64,000 bases of DNA from Sympetrum striolatum (taxonomy: Eukaryota; Arthropoda; Insecta; Odonata; Libellulidae). Positions 54,228 through 64,000 of this stretch are shown here, in pieces (the stretch's first letter is position 1; each line of letters opens with the position of its first letter). The notes beneath the pieces are model-generated. The model was not told where the DNA came from. It made no database searches and was given only the letters and a program-made list of their open reading frames with translations. Made by a program: the position numbers and the translations under genes. The stretch is from positions 87,067,152 through 87,131,151 of the forward strand of contig OX388350.1 of assembly GCA_947579665.1 (NCBI GenBank), written 5' to 3'.

Positions 54228-55988
54228 GTATTGAGAATGTGTGATAGAAAGTCATCATTTCTTGCTATAATCTTCCACTTTCCGAACCAAAAAACTCTAT
54301 GGTTTTCCAAGACTTAGCTTCGAACCCAGTAAAATTTTGGAAGGAATCTCTTCAGTATACTATAAAGAACCACATTCACTAACGAAATGTTGATTTTAAA
54401 TTTTCAATCTTTAAGGGAAGTTTCTCAAAAGTTTCTAAATCACCCAAAAATATATTCTTATTGGAAAAACTGGGATTTTGGGGTCTGTGATTGATCTAAT
54501 CTAGGTATGATCCATATCCCCTTTTTCCTGGGGTCTCATGTTAGGGGTTTATTCGAAAATAAAAACGCTGGGTCAATGACGATTTTGATTTAGGCTCGGA
54601 GATTGAATCCTATTTAGGTATGAATATATCCGTAGAAGTATCCATCTATGAATATACAGTCAAATCCGTTTGAAACGATCAAGCTTTAGGATCTATCTCT
54701 CTTTACATTCCGGTCTCTATCACACGAATCACATGGTAAAAAATTGCGTAAGACGTTAACCGCTTACAAGATGGATTTCTCCCAAATAAGCCGTATCCCG
54801 CCAAGCCCACCTTCCATAACCTTTGATAGAATATTGTTTAATTTATCTGTATCGCAATCCACCGCACTCCTCTCGTGCCTCTTCCTTATAGTAATAGAAT
54901 ACCTGTTATATTCTATTTTACTTATTTTACCTGTTCTATGTTACTTATCTCTGCTCTTGTTTGGGATTACTAATTTTGCGAAAAATAAGATGTGGAAAAC
55001 AGAGCAATTTTCATCTCAATCGTGAATCTCTGTGAGATATTCCCCATCATTCTCGTCTCAAGGCGGAACAGTTGCTTCGCGGGTTTCCATTCGTCCCAAT
55101 CCTTATTTTAAACAAATCGAATAAATCGGAGTGGCACTGAATTTCATTGTTTTGTGTGCTGTTGTGCATACGCTCGGAGAAATCTTGCATTGTGATGGCC
55201 TCTCACGAGAGTTGCAATAGCACTGTAGCTAAAACATTCGTTCCTATTCCCTAATTTTCTATCAAATAAACATTTTTTCATTGTAGAGCGAAAAGGCCAG
55301 ATTGAAGTAACAACGCACTCTTTGTTAAAAAAGAAGACCAATATTAATAATATAACAAGATGACAACCAGTTATCTGTGAAAAATAAAGCAAAAAGAATA
55401 ACTCTTTTTCGGTTTTGAGGTTTAGAGTACTTATTTAAACATCATAGCCAATAAAACCTTCCCTTTTATTTTCCAACATTGCAATATTGAGGTTGTATGG
55501 TGGTTATGATTGGGTCCCCTGAAAAGCATTTTAAGCGGCAATGGTCTTCATTGCCTTCAATTGCATTGCCTTGCCCGAGTGCTATATGACGGCAAGTTAC
55601 GTATAATGGACAATAAAGGTCTTTTTCAAGAATCCTGTGCACAGGAGAGAGAAATGAGAACAAAGATAGTTTGAAGAAAACTACATTAACCAGCGAGTGA
55701 CGGTGAGATTGAGTGCTTTATATAAATTAAATTAGAGTCATGAAATAAGTGAGGCCAAGGTGTGTTCACTCACATGATTTCTTTTTCATTTTTCTGACGG
55801 AAATGATAGAGAAAACTTTTAAAGGAAAGAAAAGAGACAAACTGATAAAGTGTGTTAAGCTTGAAGGTAGTTTTCTTCTGTTTACCGAAGATTCTGCAAC
55901 GTTAATATGGTTATTGGATAACATTAATAAATATCGCTAAAATTGGATTGAATATAAACAAGGCAAAACCAAGACGAAGAAGATATAA
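54228..55988. other. Unannotated interval up to the assembly gap
   Basis: Several short frames exist, including a hydrophobic one at 54744-55025, but none has homology I can recognise or splice-supported borders. No repeats or RNA genes were noted. Confidence 0.4.
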
Positions 55989-56188
55989 NNNNNNNNNNNN
56001 NNNNNNNNNNNNNNNNNNNNNNNNNNNNNNNNNNNNNNNNNNNNNNNNNNNNNNNNNNNNNNNNNNNNNNNNNNNNNNNNNNNNNNNNNNNNNNNNNNNN
56101 NNNNNNNNNNNNNNNNNNNNNNNNNNNNNNNNNNNNNNNNNNNNNNNNNNNNNNNNNNNNNNNNNNNNNNNNNNNNNNNNNNNNNNNN
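55989..56188. other. Assembly gap (200 N)
   Basis: The gap is exactly 200 unresolved bases. The sequence resumes in phase with the 137-bp satellite at its ctggtggt word, so the gap probably replaces an uncounted stretch of the array. The true distance and the left border of the satellite are unknown. Confidence 0.98.
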
Positions 56189-59100
56189 CTGGTGGTAGGT
56201 ATAATTATTGTTGATACTAAATAAGCATTCGTTTTGCGCTAGCATTGCAAATAAGCGAGATATAAGCGTTTGAAAATTTGAAAAATCGCAAATTTAAAAT
56301 TGCTCAAAATCGATCCCCATTAATTCTGGTGGTAGGTATAATTATTGTTGATACTAAATAAGCATTCGTTTTGCGCTAGCATTGCAAATAAGCGAGATAT
56401 AAGCGTTTGAAAATTTGAAAAATTGCAAATTTAAAATTGCTCAAAATCGATCCTTATTAATTCTGGTGGTAGGTATAATTATTGTTGATACTAAATAAGC
56501 ATTCGTTTTGCGCTAGCATTGCAAATAAGCGAGATATAAGCGTTTGAAAATTTGAAAAATCGCAAATTTAAAATTGCTCAAAATCGATCCCCATTAATTC
56601 TGGTGGTAGGTATAATTATTGTTGATACTAAATAAGCATTCGTTTTGCGCTAGCATTGCAAATAAGCGAGATATAAGCGTTTGAAAATTTGAAAAATCGC
56701 AAATTTAAAATTGCTCAAAATCGATCCCCATTAATTCTGGTGGTAGGTATAATTATTGTTGATACTAAATAAGCATTCGTTTTGCGCTAGCATTGCAAAT
56801 AAGCGAGATTCAAGCGTTTGAAAATTTGAAAAATCGCAAATTTAAAATTGCTCAAAATCGATCCCCATTAATTCTGGTGGTAGGTATAATTATTGTTGAT
56901 ACTAAATAAGCATTCGTTTTGCGCTAGCATTGCAAATAAGCGAGATATAAGCGTTTGAAAATTTGAAAAATCGCAAATTTAAAATTGCTCAAAATCGATC
57001 CCCATTAATTCTGGTGGTAGGTATAATTATTGTTGATACTAAATAAGCATTCGTTTTGCGCTAGCATTGCAAATAAGCGAGATATAAGCGTTTGAAAATT
57101 TGAAAAATCGCAAATTTAAAATTGCTCAAAATCGATCCCCATTAATTCTGGTGGTAGGTATAATTATTGTTGATAGTAAATATGCATTCGTTTTGCGCTA
57201 GCATTGCAAATAAGCGAGATATAAGCGTTTGAAAATTTGAAAAATCGCAAATTTAAAATTGCTCAAAATCGATCCCCATTAATTCTGGTGGTAGGTATAA
57301 TTATTGTTGATACTAAATAAGCATTCGTTTTGCGCTAGCATTGCAAATAAGCGAGATTCAAGCGTTTGAAAATTTGAAAAATCGCAAATTTAAAATTGCT
57401 CAAAATCGATCCGCATTAATTCTGGTGGTAGGTATAATTATTGTTGATACTAAATAAGCATTCGTTTTGCGCTAGCATTGCAAATAAGCGAGATATAAGC
57501 GTTTGAAAATTTGAAAAATCGCAAATTTAAAATTGCTCAAAATCGATCCCCATTAATTCTGGTGGTAGGTATAATTATTGTTGATACTAAATAAGCATTC
57601 GTTTTGCGCTAGCATTGCAAATAAGCGAGATATAAGCGTTTGAAAATTTGAAAAATCGCAAATTTAAAATTGCTCAAAATCGATCCCCATTAATTCTGGT
57701 GGTAGGTATAATTATTGTTGATACTAAATAAGCATTCGTTTTGCGCTAGCATTGCAAATAAGCGAGATATAAGCGTTTGAAAATTTGAAAAATCGCAAAT
57801 TTAAAATTGCTCAAAATCGATCCCCATTAATTCTGGTGGTAGGTATAATTATTGTTGATACTAAATAAGCATTCGTTTTGCGCTAGCATTGCAAATAAGC
57901 GAGATATAAGCGTTTGAAAATTTGAAAAATCGAAAATTTAAAATTGTTAAAAATCGATCCCCATTATTTCTGGTGGTAGGTATAATTATTGTTGATACTA
58001 AATAAGCATTCGTTTTGCGCTAGCATTGCAAATAAGCGAGATATAAGCGTTTGAAAATCTGAAAAATCGCAAATTTAAAATTGCTCAAAATCGATCCCCA
58101 TTAATTCTGGTGGTAGGTATAATTATTGTTGATACCAAATAAGCATTCGTTTTGCGCTAGCATTGCAAATAAGCGAGATATAAGCGTTTGAAAATTTGAA
58201 AAATCGCAAATTTAAAATTGCTCAAAATCGATCCCCATTAATTCTGGTGGTAGGTATAATTATTGTTGATACCAAATAAGCATTCGTTTTGCGCTAGCAT
58301 TGCAAATAAGCGAGATATAAGCGTTTGAAAATTTGAAAAATCGCAAATTTAAAATTGCTCAAAATCGATCCCCATTAATTCTGGTGGTAGGTATAATTAT
58401 TGTTGATACGAAATAAGCATTCGTTTTGCGCTAGCATTGCAAATAAGCGAGATATAAGCGTTTGAAAATTTGAAAAATCGAAAATTTAAAATTGCTCAAA
58501 ATCGATCCCCATTAATTCTGGTGGTAGGTATAATTATTGTTGATACTAAATAAGCATTCGTTTTGCGCTAGCATTGCAAATAAGCGAGATTCAAGCGTTT
58601 GAAAATTTGAAAAATCGCAAATTTAAAATTGCTCAAAATCGATCCCCATTAATTCTGGTGGTAGGTATAATTATTGTTGATACTAAATAAGCATTCGTTT
58701 TGCGCTAGCATTGCAAATAAGCGAGATATAAGCGTTTGAAAATTTGAAAAATCGCAAATTTAAAATTGCTCAAAATCGATCCCCATTAATTCTGGTGGTA
58801 GGTATAATTATTGTTGATACTAAATAAGCATTCGTTTTGCGCTAGCATTGCAAATAAGCGAGATATAAGCGTTTGAAAATTTGAAAAATCGCAAATTTAA
58901 AATTGCTCAAAATCGATCCCCATTAATTCTGGTGGTAGGTATAATTATTGTTCATACTAAATAAGCATTCGTTTTGCGCTAGCATTGCAAATAAGCGAGA
59001 TATAAGCGTTTGAAAATTTGAAAAATCGCAAATTTAAAATTGCTCAAAATCGATCCCCATTAATTCTGGTGGTAGGTATAATTATTGTTGATACTAAATA

Positions 59101-62100
59101 AGCATTCGTTTTGCGCTAGCATTGCAAATAAGCGAGATATAAGCGTTTGAAAATTTGAAAAATCGCAAATTTAAAATTGCTCAAAATCGATCCCCATTAA
59201 TTCTGGTGGTAGGTATAATTATTGTTGATACTAAATAAGCATTCGTTTTGCGCTAGCATTGCAAATAAGCGAGATATAAGCGTTTGAAAATTTGAAAAAT
59301 CGCAAATTTAAAATTGCTCAAAATCGATCCCCATTAATTCTGGTGGTAGGTATAATTATTGTTGATACTAAATAAGCATTCGTTTTGCGCTAGCATTGCA
59401 AATAAGCGAGATATAAGCGTTTGAAAATTTGAAAAATCGCAAATTTAAAATTGCTCAAAATCGATCCCCATTAATTCTGGTGGTAGGTATAATTATTGTT
59501 GATACTAAATAAGCATTCGTTTTGCGCTAGCATTGCAAATAAGCGAGATATAAGCGTTTGAAAATTTGAAAAATCGCAAATTTAAAATTGCTCAAAATCG
59601 ATCCCCATTAATTCTGATGGTAGGTATAATTATTGTTGATACTAAATAAGCATTCGTTTTGCGCTAGCATTGCAAATAAGCGAGATATAAGCGTTTGAAA
59701 ATTTGAAAAATCGCAAATTTAAAATTGCTCAAAATCGATCCCCATTAATTCTGGTGGTAGGTATAATTATTGTTGATACTAAATAAGCATTCGTTTTGCG
59801 CTAGCATTGCAAATAAGCGAGATATAAGCGTTTGAAAATTTGAAAAATCGCAAATTTAAAATTGCTCAAAATCGATCCCCATTAATTCTGGTGGTAGGTA
59901 TAATTATTGTTGATACTAAATAAGCATTCGTTTTGCGCTAGCATTGCAAATAAGCGAGATATAAGCGTTTGAAAATTTGAAAAATCGCAAATTTAAAATT
60001 GCTCAAAATCGATCCCCATTAATTCTGGTGGTAGGTATAATTATTGTTGATACTAAATAAGCATTCGTTTTGCGCTAGCATTGCAAATAAGCGAGATATA
60101 AGCGTTTGAAAATTTGAAAAATTGCAAATTTAAAATTGCTCAAAATCGATCCCCATTAATTCTGGTGGTAGGTATAATTATTGTTGATACTAAATAAGCA
60201 TTCGTTTTGCGCTAGCATTGCAAATAAGCGAGATATAAGCGTTTGAATATTTGAAAAATCGCAAATTTAAAATTGCTCAAAATCGATCCCCATTAATTCT
60301 GGTGGTAGGTATAATTATTGTTGATACTAAATAAGCATTCGTTTTGCGCTAGCATTGCAAATAAGCGAGATATAAGCGTTTGAAAATTTGAAAAATCGCA
60401 AATTTAAAATTGCTCAAAATCGATCCCCATTAATTCTGGTGGTAGGTATAATTATTGTTGATACTAAATAAGCATTCGTTTTGCGCTAGCATTGCAAATA
60501 AGCGAGATTCAAGCGTTTGAAAATTTGAAAAATCGCAAATTTAAAATTGCTCAAAATCGATCCCCATTAATTCTGGTGGTAGGTATAATTATTGTTGATA
60601 CTAAATAAGCATTCGTTTTGCGCTAGCATTGCAAATAAGCGAGATATAAGCGTTTGAAAATTTGAAAAATCGCAAATTTAAAATTGCTCAAAATCGATCC
60701 CCATTAATTCTGGTGGTAGGTATAATTATTGTTGATACTAAATAAGCATTCGTTTTGCGCTAGCATTGCAAATAAGCGAGATATAAGCGTTTGAAAATTT
60801 GAAAAATCGCAAATTTAAAATTGCTCAAAATCGATCCCCATTAATTCTGGTGGTAGGTATAATTATTGTTGATAGTAAATATGCATTCGTTTTGCGCTAG
60901 CATTGCAAATAAGCGAGATATAAGCGTTTGAAAATTTGAAAAATCGCAAATTTAAAATTGCTCAAAATCGATCCCCATTAATTCTGGTGGTAGGTATAAT
61001 TATTGTTGATACTAAATAAGCATTCGTTTTGCGCTAGCATTGCAAATAAGCGAGATTCAAGCGTTTGAAAATTTGAAAAATCGCAAATTTAAAATTGCTC
61101 AAAATCGATCCGCATTAATTCTGGTGGTAGGTATAATTATTGTTGATACTAAATAAGCATTCGTTTTGCGCTAGCATTGCAAATAAGCGAGATATAAGCG
61201 TTTGAAAATTTGAAAAATCGCAAATTTAAAATTGCTCAAAATCGATCCCCATTAATTCTGGTGGTAGGTATAATTATTGTTGATACTAAATAAGCATTCG
61301 TTTTGCGCTAGCATTGCAAATAAGCGAGATATAAGCGTTTGAAAATTTGAAAAATCGCAAATTTAAAATTGCTCAAAATCGATCCCCATTAATTCTGGTG
61401 GTAGGTATAATTATTGTTGATACTAAATAAGCATTCGTTTTGCGCTAGCATTGCAAATAAGCGAGATATAAGCGTTTGAAAATTTGAAAAATCGCAAATT
61501 TAAAATTGCTCAAAATCGATCCCCATTAATTCTGGTGGTAGGTATAATTATTGTTGATACGAAATAAGCATTCGTTTTGCGCTAGCATTGCAAATTAGCG
61601 AGATATAAGCGTTTGAAAATTTGAAAAATCGCAAATTTAAAATTGCTCAAAATCGATCCCCATTAATTCTGGTGGTAGGTATAATTATTTTTGATACGAA
61701 ATAAGCATTCGTTTTGCGCTAGCATTGCAAATAAGCGAGATATAAGCGTTTGAAAATTTGAAAAATCGCAAATTTAAAATTGCTCAAAATCGATCCCCAT
61801 TAATTCTGGTGGTAGGTATAATTATTGTTGATACCAAATAAGCATTCGTTTTGCGCTAGCATTGCAAATAAGCGAGATTCAAGCGTTTGAAAATTTGAAA
61901 AATCGCAAATTTAAAATTGCTCAAAATCGATCCCCATTAATTCTGGTGGTAGGTATAATTATTGTTGATACTAAATAAGCATTCGTTTTGCGCTAGCATT
62001 GCAAATAAGCGAGATATAAGCGTTTGAAAATTTGAAAAATCGCAAATTTAAAATTGCTCAAAATCGATCCCCATTAATTCTGGTGGTAGGTATAATTATT

Positions 62101-64000
62101 GTTGATACGAAATAAGCATTCGTTTTGCGCTAGCATTGCAAATAAGCGAGATATAAGCGTTTGAAAATTTGAAAAATCGCAAATTTAAAATTGCTCAAAA
62201 TCGATCCCCATTAATTCTGGTGGTAGGTATAATTATTGTTCATACTAAATAAGCATTCGTTTTGCGCTAGCATTGCAAATAAGCGAGATATAAGCGTTTG
62301 AAAATTTGAAAAATCGCAAATTTAAAATTGCTCAAAATCGATCCCCATTAATTCTGGTGGTAGGTATAATTATTGTTGATACTAAATAAGCATTCGTTTT
62401 GCGCTAGCATTGCAAATAAGCGAGATATAAGCGTTTGAAAATTTGAAAAATCGCAAATTTAAAATTGCTCAAAATCGATCCCCATTAATTCTGGTGGTAG
62501 GTATAATTATTGTTGATACGAAATAAGCATTCGTTTTGCGCTAGCATTGCAAATAAGCGAGATATAAGCGTTTGAAAATTTGAAAAATCGCAAATTTAAA
62601 ATTGCTCAAAATCGATCCCCATTAATTCTGGTGGTAGGTATAATTATTGTTGATACTAAATAAGCATTCGTTTTGCGCTAGCATTGCAAATAAGCGAGAT
62701 ATAAGCGTTTGAAAATTTGAAAAATCGCAAATTTAAAATTGCTCAAAATCGATCCCCATTAATTCTGGTGGTAGGTATAATTATTGTTCATACTAAATAA
62801 GCATTCGTTTTGCGCTAGCATTGCAAATAAGCGAGATATAAGCGTTTGAAAATTTGAAAAATCGCAAATTTAAAATTGCTCAAAATCGATCCCCATTAAT
62901 TCTGGTGGTAGGTATAATTATTGTTGATAGTAAATATGCATTCGTTTTGCGCTAGCATTGCAAATAAGCGAGATATAAGCGTTTGAAAATTTGAAAAATC
63001 GCAAATTTAAAATTGCTCAAAATCGATCCCCACTAATTCTGGTGGTAGGTATAATTATTGTTCATACTAAATAAGCATTCGTTTTGCGCTAGCATTGCAA
63101 ATAAGCGAGATATAAGCGTTTGAAAATTTGAAAAATCGCAAATTTAAAATTGCTCAAAATCGATCCCCATTAATTCTGGTGGTAGGTATAATTATTGTTG
63201 ATACGAAATAAGCATTCGTTTTGCGCTAGCATTGCAAATAAGCGAGATATAAGCGTTTGAAAATTTGAAAAATCGAAAATTTAAAATTGCTCAAAATCGA
63301 TCCCTATTAATTCTGGTGGTAGGTATAATTATTGTTGATACTAAATAAGCATTCGTTTTGCGCTAGCATTGCAAATAAGCGAGATTCAAGCGTTTGAAAA
63401 TTTGAAAAATCGCAAATTTAAAATTGCTCAAAATCGATCCCCATTAATTCTGGTGGTAGGTATAATTATTGTTGATACTAAATAAGCATTCGTTTTGCGC
63501 TAGCATTGCAAATAAGCGAGATATAAGCGTTTGAAAATTTGAAAAATCGCAAATTTAAAATTGCTCAAAATCGATCCCCATTAATTCTGGTGGTAGGTAT
63601 AATTATTGTTGATACTAAATAAGCATTCGTTTTGCGCTAGCATTGCAAATAAGCGAGATATAAGCGTTTGAAAATTTGAAAAATCGCAAATTTAAAATTG
63701 CTCAAAATCGATCCCCATTAATTCTGGTGGTAGGTATAATTATTGTTCATACTAAATAAGCATTCGTTTTGCGCTAGCATTGCAAATAAGCGAGATATAA
63801 GCGTTTGAAAATTTGAAAAATCGCAAATTTAAAATTGCTCAAAATCGATCCCCATTAATTCTGGTGGTAGGTATAATTATTGTTGATACTAAATAAGCAT
63901 TTGTTTTGCGCTAGCATTGCAAATAAGCGAGATATAAGCGTTTGAAAATTTGAAAAATCGCAAATTTAAAATTGCTCAAAATCGATCCCCATTAATTCTG
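56189..64000 (+). repeat. 137-bp satellite array, 57 complete monomers
   Basis: The monomers start ctggtggtaggtataatt and run through gataagcattcgttttgcgc-type and gcgagatataagcg words to atcgatccccattaatt. Start positions are 56189 + 137n without exception at every point checked, so there are no indels over 7.8 kb and the window ends 3 nt into monomer 58. Divergence is a few substitutions per monomer, in a limited set of recurring variants (gattcaagcg, gatagtaaatatgc, gttcatac, gatacgaaat, gatccgcatt). The sequence is AT-rich and has no ORF. Homogeneity and size suit a centromeric or pericentromeric satellite. The array continues past the window. Confidence 0.97.

Noticed and set aside
54744..55025. 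Hydrophobic 93-codon ORF as a membrane protein
   Set aside because: It lies in AT-rich DNA with no homology, splice support or conserved neighbours; Leu/Ile/Tyr richness follows from base composition.

Overview
This window looks like repeat-dominated, probably pericentromeric or otherwise heterochromatic DNA from a large animal genome, most likely an arthropod. I infer this from AT-rich intergenic sequence, spliceosomal GT...AG introns, a P-element/THAP transposase, a Penelope-like element, Tc1-type, Tx1-type and other non-LTR elements, a tRNA-derived SINE, several satellite families and a 200-N scaffold gap. Nothing bacterial is present. The species cannot be named from the sequence alone.

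Layout. 1-7.4 kb: AT-rich DNA with two phase-compatible minus-strand exons (614-752 and 6135-6321) of one unidentified host gene. Their 5.4 kb intron carries a diverged ~320-bp tandem repeat and a Penelope-like remnant with a GIY-YIG domain. 7.4-12.4 kb: tandem array of a ~93-bp satellite with a 1.84-kb higher-order period. 12.4-19.0 kb: a fold-back element, a nearly full-length but broken Tx1-like non-LTR retrotransposon, and two head-to-tail pieces of a hairpin-ended element that resembles a non-autonomous Helentron. 19.0-25.1 kb: MITE-like elements and a 3.1-kb element made of two 1.18-kb, nearly identical inverted arms. 25.8-31.4 kb: a decayed, multi-exon P-element/THAP9-like transposase gene. 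Its first large intron holds a 190-bp palindrome with hammerhead-ribozyme-like cores on both strands and a 5'-truncated non-LTR fragment. 33.5-35.2 kb: an isolated ORF1-type protein followed by a GC-rich stretch. 35.2-51.2 kb: a second array of the same ~93-bp satellite, now in the opposite orientation, with blocks of a 16-bp minisatellite inserted at one recurrent site. It contains two copies of a gag-only LTR retrotransposon and a full 1.03-kb hairpin-ended element. 51.2-56.0 kb: a truncated non-LTR RT, a SINE with 13-bp target duplications and a Tc1-like transposase fragment. 56.2-64.0 kb, after the gap: an uninterrupted 137-bp satellite array of 57 complete monomers.

The genes do not form a pathway. 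Almost everything is a mobile element or satellite nested in another. The most notable observation is in the LTR family. The 366-bp LTR of one copy carries a 96-bp GT...AG segment that is exactly absent from both 270-bp LTRs of the other copy, as expected if an LTR intron was spliced from the genomic RNA before reverse transcription. Each LTR also carries a small conserved ORF that spans this intron. The hairpin-ended tandem element, the ribozyme-bearing palindrome and the compound satellite also merit follow-up.
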